Positions 26,907 through 38,870 of a stretch of DNA of 64,000 nucleotides are shown here, piece after piece. The notes beneath the pieces were generated by a model. It saw only the letters and a program-made list of their open reading frames with translations. It was not told the DNA's origin and searched no databases. Both the position numbers and the translations under genes were made by a program. The DNA lies in contig NC_091017.1 of the NCBI RefSeq assembly GCF_041296385.1, positions 48,606,214-48,670,213 of the forward strand, written 5' to 3'. Origin of the DNA: Aphelocoma coerulescens (Eukaryota; Chordata; Aves; Passeriformes; Corvidae). Every line of letters begins with the position of its first letter. Positions within the stretch are counted from its first letter, which is position 1.

Positions 26907-27931
26907 TGCTACAGGGCTGATTTCTCTGAGAAGCTGTCAGAAGCTTCCCCTAGGTCTGATGGAGCCAATGCCAGATGGTTCCAATGCAGATCCACTGCTA
27001 GCCAAGGCTGAGCCCATCAGCAACAGTAGTAGCACCTCTGAGATAACATAGTGAAAAGAGGGGAAGAAAACTTGAACAGCAGGCAGGAGTTAAAATACTG
27101 AGCAAAACAACTCTGCAGACACCAAGGTCAGTGCAGAAGGAGGGGGAGGACGTGCTCCAGGCACCAGAGCAGAGATTTTCCTGCAGCCCGTGGTGCAGAC
27201 CATGGTGAGGGCCCTGCAGCACATGGAAGATCATGGGGATGCAGAGATCCACCTGCAGTCTGTGTAGGACCCCACGCTGGAGCAGGTGGATGCCCAGAAG
27301 AGGCTGTGATCCTGTGGGAAGACAGTGCTGCAGCAGGCTCCTGGCAGGACCTGTGGACTTGTGAAGAGAGGAGCCCACACTGGAGCAGATTTGCTGGCAG
27401 GACTTGTGACCCCATGGAAGGCACCCACACTGGAGCAGTTCATATAAACTGCAGCCTGTGGGAAGGACTCAAGTTGGATACGTTCATGGAGGACTGTCTC
27501 CCATGGGAGGGACCACATGCTGGAGCAGGGGACAAGTGTGAAGACTCCTTCCCCTGAGGAAGAAGGAACAGAAGGGACAGTGTGTGATGAACTGACCAGA
27601 ACCCCAATTCCCCATCTACTTGTGCCACTGGAGGGGTGAACAAGTAGAGAATTTGTGAGTAAAAATAAGCCTAGGAAGAAGAAAAACTGGGGCAAGATAT
27701 TTTCAAGATTTGGGTTTATTTCTCATTATCCTGCTCTGATTGATTAAGAACAAATTAAACTAATTTCCCTGAGTCAAGTCTATTTTGTTCGGGATGGTAA
27801 TTGGTGAGTGATCTCTCTTTGTCCAACCCACATGCCTTCATTATATTTTCTCTCCCCTGTCCAGCTGAAGAGGGCAATGGCAGAGCAGCTTTGGTGGGCA
27901 CCTGACATTGAGCCAGGATCAACTCACCACA
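26907..27931 (+). mobile_element. long LTR-type repeat of an avian endogenous retrovirus
   Basis: About 1 kb of sequence is sharply richer in GC than its surroundings and matches, from memory, a well-populated avian interspersed repeat of LTR type: a pyrimidine-poor body with repeated CTGGAGCAG modules, then a tail with 'tttgggtttatttctcatta', 'taattggtgagtgatctc' and an end near CACCACA (27925-27931). It starts near a TG at 26907. The canonical AATAAA before the tail appears decayed to AACAAA near 27748. No internal viral sequence is seen beside it, so it is probably solo. No target-site duplication could be recognised, so edges are approximate. Family name and class (ERVL or ERVK) are not certain. 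Confidence 0.65.
27277..27528 (+). repeat. internal modular repeat of the LTR, CTGGAGCAG core
   Basis: The exact nonamer CTGGAGCAG recurs at 27277-27285, 27380-27388, 27430-27438 and 27520-27528, each preceded by CAC or CATG and surrounded by variants of 'ccatggaagg', 'tgtgggaagg' and 'catgggaggg'. The spacing (103, 50 and 90 bp) fits loss and gain of modules of roughly 50 bp within the LTR. Confidence 0.8.
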
Positions 27932-27980
27932 GACATTCAGAGATTCTTGTGTTCTGGAGATAATAAACATTTTAGATTGA

Positions 27981-28045
27981 CACTTATTCAGACCATTAAA
28001 ACATCTAAGGCAACAGGGTCCTTCAACAGAAATTTTAAAGGACAG
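27981..28045 (+). repeat. 65-bp direct repeat, copy A
   Basis: This copy starts at CACTTATTCAGACC and ends at AAAGGACAG, and matches 29037-29101 with three single-base differences in 65 and no gaps; similarity stops abruptly on both sides. It lies 49 bp after the LTR end at 27931. Confidence 0.95.
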
Positions 28046-28267
28046 ATTTAAAGAATGTGTCTCTGTTTAGTTTCTTGTACTTGACTCATTTCTGTTCTCA
28101 GAAGGAAGAATAGAAGCAGAAATAAGATACAGAGATGAGATATGAATTCTCACCTAATTTTGATGGATTTATGTATCCTCTCATGGGGTTTAAAGTGTTA
28201 TTATGATGCTGGCACTTACCAGACAGCATGGTAGCTGTTACTGGCTAGAGGGGCTTTTCTCCAGTAC

Positions 28268-28290
28268 TTTTTTGTTTGTTTGTTTGTTTT
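28268..28290. repeat. (GTTT)n microsatellite
   Basis: A T run leads into four GTTT units and closes with T4. An ordinary simple repeat. Confidence 0.9.
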
Positions 28291-29036
28291 AATTAGGATA
28301 TTTTACAGGAATTACAGAAAATCTTAGTTCCTTTTAATTTACTAAGCTGAATAAAAGCAAACACCAATGAAGTGAACAAAAGAACATCTTTTGACCTTAG
28401 TAGAAATTTTTTATTTCATATATCATGTATCCCATTCTGCTTCACTCACTCACTAATATGACATTTCCATATTTTCTTATTAATATCACATTGCTAATGA
28501 TTCTACACAAGTATTAATAACTGCTTAAGTTAATCTATCATGAGCAAGCCTTGTGAGCCTACTGCTGTTAGAGGTCTGAAACTCATGGTTCTTAAATCAC
28601 AGAACCTCTTTATGAGAGTGTATAAAAGAAAATCTACCAAAAATGAATGCAACTGCTTACTTTCTACAGTTTGTTACAGAATTATCTGCAGATGGCAAAG
28701 AAGCAGAGTCGCTACTTTGAGACACTTTTCTGCTTCTTTGTCCCACAAGGAATTAAGGAGTGTTAAAATATGTTCACTGCAGGTATGCAGTTAAAGAGCA
28801 CAAACTAAAATGCATTACAACCTTCTCCCAGTGCTTTCAGAGGGAAATAAAGTGGCCTTGATTCTCTACTGTTCAATCCTTCTTAGTTTAAGCCTTGGTA
28901 ATTTCAAACTACTTTACCTCTCAAAGAAAGAATCCACATTGGGGTTTAATGTACTTGGGTTCTGACATAACCATGACTTTGAAATCTCTGGCTGAAATAC
29001 CTTATATAAGAAGTAATTAATTATTATGCCATTACT

Positions 29037-29101
29037 CACTTATTCAGACCATTAAAACGTCTAAGGCAACAGGGTCCTTCAATAGAAACTTTAAAGGACA
29101 G
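29037..29101 (+). repeat. 65-bp direct repeat, copy B
   Basis: Second copy of the unit at 27981-28045, 1056 bp downstream and in the same orientation. The three differences (A/G, C/T and T/C) are all transitions. The 991 bp between the copies contain no recognised element. Confidence 0.95.
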
Positions 29102-32100
29102 CAGCTTTTCACAATGTCTTACAATGTTCAATAGAATTGACTTCTGACCTATTCGAAAGTCTAAGACTTTTTCTGCCAAAAATTTTTGGCAGCCTGTCCA
29201 GACTTACTCCTGCAGTTTTTTCACATTAAGTCCTACTGTGAGATTGTTGTGTGTGAGGAAGCAAGAGCAGACATTTTAAAGCATTTTACTCACCATAACC
29301 AGTTGTTGAAATAACCTGAATTTTTTTTTCTCATTATTACAGCTCATTTTGAGTGAAGCTCATTGGTGAGTGCAGCAGCTGACAAAGAAGTTAACTAGTT
29401 ATTAGCATTTCAGCAGATCTCAATAATACCACTAAGTCAGAAAAATAAGCAAGATCTAAAAGATGCTTTGTGCCAGTCTGCTGCAAAACCAGTCACTGTG
29501 GGCTCTTTAAGAAAAAAAATCTGTAGTTTTAAAGCTCGACACAGAAACAGCAAAATATTGGAAAGCAGTACTCAGATGAAATAAAAAACATCCTGGTATT
29601 TACTTCTTTTAAAAATACAATTTTTTTCTTTTGGAGGGTTAATTTATTAGACTTGCAGACTACTGGCATTTGTGAAAAGGCTTAATTAGCTTTTACTACA
29701 TAGACACAGGGAAATCCTGCTCAACCAATAAAAGACTGACCTTGAATGAAGACATTCAAAAGAAACAGCTTTGTTCAATAAATATATGTTCAAAATAAAT
29801 AAATGTTCAAAAATACATCTCTATTTTTGTCTAGAAAAGGAGTTAATTACTAAATTATATGGTGATGTGGACAATGATATATGGTAACATGAACATGTGA
29901 ATGCACAACTCAGTTGCTGCTTGACACTATGCAAGGAGGAAAAAAGTGATCACTCTTGAAATTAGCATTGTGGCCACACAAAATGATGCAGCCTTTTCAT
30001 AAACTTCCTATTGGGCAACCAGCAGCAAACTGCAGTTTTCATTGCTGTACAAGCTTTTTGGAGATTCACTAATAACAAAAATGTGAAGTTACCATCATCC
30101 ATTGGCACCATTTAGATCAGTCTCTTTTAGATCAGGCAACTCACATTCAGTATTTTTTACTTACTTTTATGTGCACTGTGGCCGAGAGAACACTTTATCA
30201 CACAAAACTATTAAAAATCCCTTAAAATACCTGTTTTTCTAAAGAATTCTCATAATTTAAATTAAACTGAGGCAAGGAAGGTTGAAATATTTACTTGATG
30301 CCTCTCCACTTAGTTGTTGATTCAGAAATAGAATATCTTTATTCAATGAAAGCACAATTCCTTCCTAATTTAATGTCTTTGTTTTAAAAATGTGCCATCA
30401 GGTTTACCCTTTCACTTCTTTTTTCCCAAGCACAAAGATAAGTGAAGGGAAAAAAAGTTTTGGACCAAATTAGAAAGGTAGACTTCAGTCAGACAGAATT
30501 CTATTTGTAGCTTGAACAGAAACAGGCACAAAATCACAGCATGCTTAGTTCCACTGACTTCATTGACCAGAGCTCACCAGCAACTGCTTCCCAAAATCTA
30601 CAATCACAAGGTTCATCTACACTGCTGTCCTCTCCTGGCCTGATGCATGGCCCATGCTTTTGTGAACTGATATGTATTTTTGTACATCTATGACTTCTGC
30701 TTCTTTTGATATAGCTGTCTGATAAATGGGACGTAATTGTGGTCTTTCACATCCCTAATTCATGAACTTTAGAATAAGCTGACCAAGCAACATGCTGTAA
30801 AAACTAGAACATCAGATTTTCAAGAGACTCTCAGAAAATAGGAGATTCATTTTGAGAAATTTTTGTAATATCAGGATAGATTTTTTTTCTTAAACAGTTA
30901 AACTTTACATGAACTTTAGCCCAGAAAATGTGACACAAACTGGTTAGAAAACAATACAAGTGTCACATTTATTAGCACACTTAAACCCAACTGAAAATGA
31001 AGCAAGGAGAAGGAAGAAAACTATTCCACTAGAAATACTAAATGTCCAAGCTTGGTTACTATTGGTAAATAAAAAGTATCATACTGCACATTTGAGCCTA
31101 TGCTGTACAGTACACACAGCTGTGCAACATGCTGTGCAAGGGTTGCAGCCAAGTGGGGGGATTCCATATCCAGCCCTGTCACCAGCTGGGATCCAAGGCA
31201 GAGCTGTGATGTGTCAACCAGTGACACTCTGGAACTGAAACTAGAAGGCTCTGTACACTGAGGAATGTTTACTTCATGACAAGAATGCCACTGTAGGAGA
31301 TGAGAGGGCACATCTAGGAGCCAACTGTGTGCTTTGCTAGGCAGTAGCAGCATGCTACATGGTACAGTGGATGAAATCAGATGAAATATGGCTTTTGTAA
31401 AAATGAACTAGAAAACGTCAGCTCCAACAACCCTGGAAAGCTGAAAATGAAACACTATCCGGGGTGGTGGCATTACTGACAAGTATAATGCTGGATGAGC
31501 CAGAGACTTATGAAAATTCAGAAATATTGAACAGTGAGAGGAAAGTACCAGCAAGCAAGTATAAGTATTGATTGCTCTGCCTTCATCACAGTGTGCAAAC
31601 TCTCTACTTTTTATTGAAATTGCCTTCCTGGAAGTGTTACTTGAAAACTACTAATACCAACTGCCTCCTGCCTATCTGATATGCAATATTATATCAACAA
31701 CATCAATAGGATAGGACATGCTTATTAAAATCAGCAGGGAATAACAGTGTTTTCGCTGATTTCACCAGAGGGTAAACCAGGTTCATTTAATGGGTGTAAA
31801 TGAGCTTAGAAAGAGACCAGCTGCACGCACACTGAGAGGATTATCATACATAAGAGGTGTTTATTCATAAAATTGTAAATGCTATCTCATTGCTTTTCTC
31901 CATTTTCTAAGTAGTTTCACACATATACAGATGCTGACATCAGAATAACCCACTAAATGATCTGCTGTGAATTTCTCTACATACTAGGCCTTTAAATTTT
32001 ACCCAACTAGCTTATTTTAATGAAAAATGTTGTCTGCAACTCACATTTCAATAAAACATAACTTCTGTTGGGCTAAAATTTATCTCTCAGGTCAACATCC

Positions 32101-32989
32101 AACTTTGATTCAAGACATGAAAAGTGAAAATCTATCAGTTTTCAAAGCATTTTGTTCCAGTAGTTACACCCTTCCTTTAAAGTTATTTCTCTAATTTGAA
32201 TTGTTTTGCTTCAGCTTTCTACTGTGAGCTTTCATTTATCTGCTGTTTTAAAGACCTTTCTTGTATTACACATATTCTACCCCAATGGTAGTCAGATTTT
32301 TTTATACAAAAGGCAAAAAATCTTTAGCATTATAAACTAAGTAAATGCAATTCTTCAAATGTTTGTGTATACTAAAACAAATCTTTCTCAGTCTTAACCC
32401 AAGTAGTTTTCAATCTCTGAATAACCCAAGTGAACTAGCAATAGCTAAAAGAGCAATGAAAAAAAAGGTCAACTTGGCTTTAATTTCAGCTGGCAGCCTA
32501 TTTTTTTTTTCCTAAACACCCCTATAAATTTTAACACTTCTACTTTTAACTTTATTATCTGCTCTGCTGTTTTTGCTCACGTTATCTAGCTCAGATTGGC
32601 TGACCCAAATTAAGAACAGTCCTTTTGCTTTACTCTCAGAACTGTACATTAAAGATGTCTGAGAGCAGTGCAGGGCAGAGCCCTTAGATATTCTTGCTTC
32701 TAGCTAGACTACTCTGAACTCTCTCTGATAGAGGCAGATGTGACTGCACCTTAGCACGACCAGGACACATCCCAGTCCAACAGTGCCCACAAACAATGTG
32801 AACTCTAGCCTGGAATAGTCGAAACACAGGCAAATGCCCCTTCTCCCACTTCTACCAACAAGATAGGGGTGTCTGGCAGAAGGGCAGAGCAGACAACTGG
32901 GAACAGTAAAGTTTCAAATTATTGCAGCTAAACCCCCAGTCTAATTGCTGCCTACCCAGGGTGCCACACAGTCTTCACAAGCGCTCAGA
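29102..32989. other. intergenic or intronic stretch, nothing recognised
   Basis: No gene or known repeat was identified. Overlapping frames of 92 codons (plus, 30960-31238) and 110 codons (minus, 31021-31353) occupy a more mixed-composition patch, but neither has a recognisable domain. Confidence 0.6.
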
Positions 32990-33760
32990 AGTATGATATG
33001 TGGGTTTTTTCACTGATTAAATTGTCCCATTACCTCCAAGTCATACTTTTTTCATCAGGGAGAAATTAATTAAAAGACAGTTGAAATATACACATCTGCA
33101 GAAACCATACATTCAAAGAGAAGGCTCTGCTGTTTTAACTCAAGGTTTTAGGTGAAGGAAAGGATCATTATTAATGATGACTTCAATTAAATTTATATAG
33201 TATCTCTGGGGAAACTTCAAGCCATATGTTGAAATCCCTTTAATGTTAATGGGTATTACTTGTTCTCCTGTCAAGGCTAAAGAAGATGCTTATGCCTCAT
33301 ACTCCTCTGTTGGAGGACAGAATGTACCAAAAGTGTTGTGAGAGGGAACAAAAGGACAAAGAGATCACATTAGTTGCAATGATATATGATTTTCTGCTTT
33401 AGTTATTTAAAGGGATGCCATGCAACAAAGGGAAAAAGAGAGAGAGTTTAACAATACATGGTCAATGTTTACATATGTTACCAATCAGCAGAAAAGCTAT
33501 TGGAAGTGAAAGAGGAACTATGCTGAAAATTCAAAGACAGTTAATTAAGTTCTTATCACCTTTGAAGTAATTGTATGGGCTGCACACAATGGAAAGGCTC
33601 ACCCAACAGCTAATTGTATTAGTTTCAGCAGAGTTACTCCAGGGACAGAGCTGGCCCATGTTGTCGGGTGACTCACAGCCATAGTTTGCAGCAATGGACA
33701 GCATGTCCAAATACTCTGCATGGAGAACAGTGAGAAATATTATGCCACAGGATTCATATT
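32990..33760. promoter_or_regulatory. candidate long conserved non-coding block
   Basis: About 770 bp without repeat signatures. The densest part is at 33541-33573: TTAATTAA (33541-33548), a GATA-type TTATCA (33553-33558), the TCF/LEF-type CCTTTGAAG (33559-33567) and homeodomain-type GTAATTG (33567-33573) lie nearly end to end. Further sites nearby include 'tcattattaatgatga' near 33168 and an AP-1-like TGACTCA near 33669. Such combinations are typical of vertebrate developmental enhancers, but the role here is inferred from motifs only. Confidence 0.35.
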
Positions 33761-36700
33761 ATCCAAGCTGAACCCTGAATATTCGACAACAATTAAAGGA
33801 ATAAAACAGCTAAATATATCTCCATTATCTTAGATCATAAACCCTAAGCACCATATACCCAGATGCTTATAGATAACAGAATCTCCTTCCTATTATTAAT
33901 TTTCTTTATCCTTGAAAAACAAAACGAGAAGGCCTGTTGTATTTTTCTAAGTAAAACATCTTGGAAGCTCTCTCAGGACACTAAGGAAGATTTATTCAAT
34001 TTGCTTCTAAACCGCTTGTTTCTTTTCCCATGACAAAAACATAGTTTCTCTTTCAAGTTATTTCCACACAAATTTTTGTTCTGGCCTTCATTCTTGGTCA
34101 GTTGCATCTCTTATAAATTCTTCGGACTGCCTTCATTGACAAGTACCATTAACTGAGAGTACCATTAACCCACAGTCAAGGGCACTGTGTCACTTACAAG
34201 ACTTTTTCTAGATTAGACACCTTTGATCTTAAGCAACCCTTATCAGCTAACATGTCAAGAAGAATGTAATGCATATTTTAAACGTTTCACGGTGGATATT
34301 CTCCCCCAACAAATGCAGCCCAGAAAACTAGCTTACCCTGAGTAGTATGGGGTATGCAGACAAAAGGGGAGAAAAAGCCAGAAAATAAGAAAATCAATAG
34401 GACAACAATTTATTGCCAATATCAAACCATAAAATTAAACAATTTTCAAACAGAGATGTACAAAAAACATGCCAAAAATTTATCAGTTTAGGTCATATCA
34501 AAATGAACTCTTTCAGGGGATTCGAATACCGAATTCTCTTCACAGGAAGCAGAAATAACATAGGTTCCTTTTGTGGCTTTGAAAACATTTGTCATCAAAT
34601 ATAAGACATATTCCATTATCATTCTTAAGTGCAAACTGACCTAAAATTTGTCACTCTGTGGCACATAGTTAATGTGCGTGTGTGTGATAGGAATTAGACT
34701 GATAGTATATTTCCAAAATATATGTTGCCTGCTATTCTTCTACTTCTTGCACACTTTATCAAAGTCTATCTGCATCCATTTTTTGGGAGGACAAAACTTC
34801 CTGGGTTTTAGCAAATGCCTTTTCTTATTTCCAGTGATATTCCTGATGCCTATAATCTGTGTTTATTTCCTTTTCCCTCACTTGAAAGACTAGAAAAAAA
34901 TATTGACAGTGTATGACACAACTATTTTAAAGACACACTTGGTGCCCTCATTACTTGCCCAGTTTTGTCACTGAGAACTACCTCTTCTGAAGACAAGATG
35001 CAAGTGGGAGTAGGGAAATCTGAGCTATGCCAACCTCCCCAAACTCCCAGACTAAGAGCTGCTCCCCACCCCCCTTCTTATATGCTAATTGTCTTTCATT
35101 ATCTCACAGTTGGGGATGAAGTTCAAGTGCATAGGGCAAGTAGCTATTTTTCTGTATAGGAGGATATTATTTCATAAATAGCAGTGTAAAACTGCATTAT
35201 GACTTTGCATCAGAAAAGAGAGGTTTAGACCAAAAAATTATTACCTCCAGATGATTTATGGTTGCCTGAGCATACTTAACCTGGCTATCTCATCTGTATA
35301 CACAATGGCACTATCTTTGAAAAGAAGATGATTTTCTTCCTTTCCCCTCTTTTTTTCTCTCATGCATTCTGCATATGCATGGGGCACAGAAGGGAGCTGA
35401 ATTGTTTTCCCTGGCATCATAAATGTTCTTTTTCTACCTTTGACAGTCTTGACTTTATAACTTTCAATTATAAGGATGGAAAAGAGCAAACAGTCCAACC
35501 CACAAGTTGACAACCATGTTATATAAAAATGGTAAACTCTGTTTTGAAGAGTGAATTGAACGTGAGTTTGATCTACCACTCTGATTGGAACACCTGACTC
35601 TTCCAGAAGTAATGTGTATCACTAGCCAGGAATAATGTAGTTGCTCAAGTGCCAACACCGTCATTTTTCTTACATTTTAATTCAGTTTTCCTGTTGTTCA
35701 AAGCCTATATATTATATGTGTGCATATGGATAGATAAATAATTTCTAATCTCTAATTTCTAATCTCCATTTTAATGCAAGTTAATGCAACTCTTCAGCCT
35801 CTTTACTTATGGTGTGCTCCCCCTTTTGTCCTCAATCCTCTCACCTGTCTCAGACTTAATCCATCTTTCTTGAACACAAATAAGTTCCTTTTATTTTCTC
35901 TCCTGAAATACTATTTATGTACATTCAAAAATATAGCCAGGGAATAGCTAAAGAATTAGAAAATCATACCAACACTATATTGTCACTCCCTATAATACTG
36001 AGCACTGCTTTCCAAACAGCTAATGAACTTCCTTCAACTCCCAACAAGAAGCTGAATGAATTATTCATCATAGATCAAAATTAAAAACTCTTGACAGCAT
36101 TTAGAAATGAGAAAAGTAGCAGTCTGTGCATATTTTCAAAAAGCTTTGTGTGGTTTTGGTACCATGGATAGCTGAAAAATGGGAGTCAATGGAGCATCAG
36201 ATCTCAAATTGCTAGAGTTAAATAAAAATTCTTTTTTTTTTCATGCAATGTGTGATCATTATAGCGTGCTCTTAAAACTTGCAGAAAGAACACATAGATT
36301 ACCTGCTTTTCAGTTATATAACTTACATCAACAGGTGGTACTAAATATCATAATGGTAAATATGGTACACAAGCCCTGGTTTTAAATGGAATTGCTGTTA
36401 TAAAGTCAGTCATCTCAAGAAAGAACAGATGGATGCTTTTTAATAGACTCTTTGATAATCATTAACAGGGAGAATGGATCCATTGCTGCAGTAAATGAAA
36501 AATATGCTTGCTGAAATCAAAAGTATTCCTGTTTTTTCAAAGAATGTTTTGGAATAAAGATTAGAATTAAGACTTTTGAAGTCCTAAAGGCAAACAAAAG
36601 GTGAAGAGAACAGCCTAATGTATGCCAATGACTAAACAGTGCAACCATTTCTCTGAAACATCCTTCAGCTACAAACACACATTATTTCCAAAGAAGGATG

Positions 36701-36867
36701 AAATCTAGTTTTCTATATTCCCCTTTAAGATAAGTAGCAAAATAAAAAGACATTATGAAGTGAAAACTTTCACTATAGACTCGAGGCTACTAATAATTAA
36801 TCAGAATCAAGTCCCATTCCAGCAGAACAGCTTCATGGTAGGCCTATATAATTGTGTCATTCTGATC
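33761..36867. other. intergenic or intronic stretch, nothing recognised
   Basis: No gene is supported. The stretch has scattered minor tandem patterns, such as the doubled 'tctaatttctaatc' near 35745-35765 and doubled 'ttaatgcaa' near 35772-35790. The 107-codon minus-strand frame at 35256-35579 has no recognisable domain. Confidence 0.6.
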
Positions 36868-36918
36868 CCTTCCATCTGCCATGGAAGGATTAACATTAAC
36901 ACATGATGGATTAACATT
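36868..36918. repeat. inverted repeat followed by doubled GGATTAACATT
   Basis: CCTTCCAT (36868-36875) and its exact reverse complement ATGGAAGG (36881-36888) flank a 5-nt centre. GGATTAACATT begins at 36887 and recurs at 36908-36918, 21 bp apart. GGATTA is the core bound by OTX/PITX-type homeodomains, but nothing else supports function. Confidence 0.7.
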
Positions 36919-37009
36919 TATTTATTAGCCTAAACTTTTGTAACTGAACTGGACAAGGTCTCCCAGAAACCCTGCAATTACACAAGAATTTAGTTTTTTC
37001 TGCACATGG

Positions 37010-37155
37010 ACTTTGGAGAACATTTGGAAAGGTAGAATTCATGAGGCAGTGACTAATGGGTCACACTACAGGACAGTGACAAGCAGAGGACCACAGGGAT
37101 CTATTATGGGATCTATTCTAGGATGCATCACATTTAGTGTCTTTATCAATGAGTC
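37010..37155 (+). pseudogene. CR1 LINE reverse-transcriptase fragment
   Basis: In the frame of 37013 the translation reads TNGSHYRTVTSRGPQGSI and then ILGCITFSVFINE. This matches the LINE reverse-transcriptase region normally read as a VTSGVPQGS-type motif followed by LGP, LF and FIND; PQGS is at 37091-37102. The V of the usual GVPQG is lost, LGP has become MGS, and the catalytic YxDD motif downstream is not recognisable. It is therefore an internal scrap of an old element, probably CR1, with no 3' end attached. The frame stays open to 37237, but similarity fades after about 37155. Confidence 0.65.
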
Positions 37156-38030
37156 TTCAAAAGAATGGTGTTTCTCAGAGGGCCAGGCTTGTACAACTCT
37201 CTGGGCCTTTTGTTTTGACCGAAAGAGTAAATTCTGAGAGATTATGGAGACAATCTGTCTGGCTTGGGCAGAACCATCAGAGCAATGACTGCACTGCAAT
37301 TTATAGGTGAGGAATTATAACAATACCCTATACCAAGACAGCACATCCAGCATGACTATAACTATGCCAAGAAAGCTCTGCTTTGTATCACAGCACAAGT
37401 CCCACGTACCTGTGAAATTACCTCTCTTCTGTTGTTGTAACAACATTTATACTAACAGTTCCAGTTGGCCTCAGAGATTACTCAGTTTTGGAGTCTTAGC
37501 TGACATGGTTATGCCAATAGATGTTTTTACTGAGATGCACAGATTCTCATATTTAAAAAAAAGGAGAAATGAAAGTGCAATGTGGGGTAATCCACACAAG
37601 AATACCATAAAGAACACAAAAAGTTAGAGAATAAATTGCCTAGCACAGCCAGCCAAAAAATGCTCACTGAGGTTCCAGTCCTGCAAAATGTTGGGCTCTT
37701 TGGAGGGCTGTCTTAAATCTCCTTGAGTTATGGGAGTCACATGGTCCAGCACCTCAAAGTATTAAACATACATATTCAGAACTCTTCTCTCAGAAGAAAT
37801 GATACCGTCATCATAACATTTATTTTCCTTCAATAAGCACTTGAGGAAGTGTTCTGGAGAGGGAAATCATGAATACTGACTGAGTTATCAGGCTGTAAAA
37901 GCTATCCTAAAAGCATGAATGCAAAGCTGATCATTTACTGTTTTTGGTATAAATAATAATCAGATTAAGCATTGAAGCACATGAGGATAAAAACAACATA
38001 ATGGCAGGCTATCAAAATCGTCCCAGCCTT
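37156..38030. other. intergenic or intronic stretch, nothing recognised
   Basis: No gene is seen. The first part may still be diverged CR1 sequence continuing from 37155, but no diagnostic residues remain. Confidence 0.55.
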
Positions 38031-38300
38031 CCAAAGCTGCCCCCTGGACTGGAATATAGAAGTCAAAAGTATGAATAAGTGGGTTTAACCTTTGCTCAGT
38101 GCTTTAATCCAAGCAGAAGCTCCATACTTATAAGGGAATTAGCCTTGGTGATGAAGATTTACAGCAACCAGGAAGTTTTTTCATATATGAGGAGGGATCA
38201 GTACAGCTGAAACTAATTATTTTATGTGAGGGTAATTATGCAGAAGTCAAAAGCAGGGCAGATAGAAAAGGCAAAGCCAAAACTAAGGAAGGCCACCTAT
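38031..38300. promoter_or_regulatory. weak candidate non-coding regulatory block
   Basis: Non-repetitive sequence includes TAATCC (near 38105; OTX/PITX-type), CTAATTATTTTATG (near 38214-38227) and GGTAATTATG (near 38231-38240). The evidence is only motif content and texture, so this is a weak call. Confidence 0.18.
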
Positions 38301-38830
38301 ATTTAAAAGTTAGTGAGAAAATGCCCTATGCTTGTGACACCTTCAGGACTGGCACGCTTCACAGCTACTTGGGCTGGTATGTCTTAAAATCAAAGAAAGT
38401 ATAGAGGAGAAAAACACACTGATTGTATCACCTTGACGAGCAAAATATATGTAGATTTCTATTTGAATGGACTCTATTCTGTAAGAACACAACAATAATT
38501 CTATAAATGTCCACGAAATAGCTATTAAAAAAAAAAAAGAAGGAAATGTCATGTTTGCAATTCCTAAATAATATACAAAAACGGGTTAATTCAGTTTTAG
38601 GTCTCCACTTTTCACAAGTCTTTTCATCTCTCCCTTTGCCCTTGTTTTTCTATAATCTGGAAAACCTGTATTGAAGTGTCTTCAACTGTCTTCAACTTCA
38701 CTAGATGAACAGAAGGCAGCAAGTATCTGTTGGAAATGAATCACACAATCCTCCTCTGAAAGCTTTGTATGGAAAATTGACTTTCTTTTATAAGTCCACT
38801 CATATCCCATCAGAGATGGTGTAGAAATAT

Positions 38831-38870
38831 AAATTAATTAATAATTAATTATTAATAATTAATAATTAAA
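38831..38870. repeat. TTAATTAA-type low-complexity tract
   Basis: Forty bases made almost only of TTAAT and TAATTA permutations. It is self-complementary throughout and probably arose by slippage. Confidence 0.85.

Noticed and set aside
26821..27051. 76-codon plus-strand frame at the LTR start
   Set aside because: It spans the flank and LTR boundary and has no retroviral or host domain.
27231..27695. 154-codon open frame, minus strand (the longest in the window)
   Set aside because: It lies antisense within the LTR-type repeat at 26907-27931. Its length follows from the GC-rich modular repeat, not from coding.
35256..35579. 107-codon open frame, minus strand
   Set aside because: No recognisable domain, and it overlaps frames on the opposite strand.
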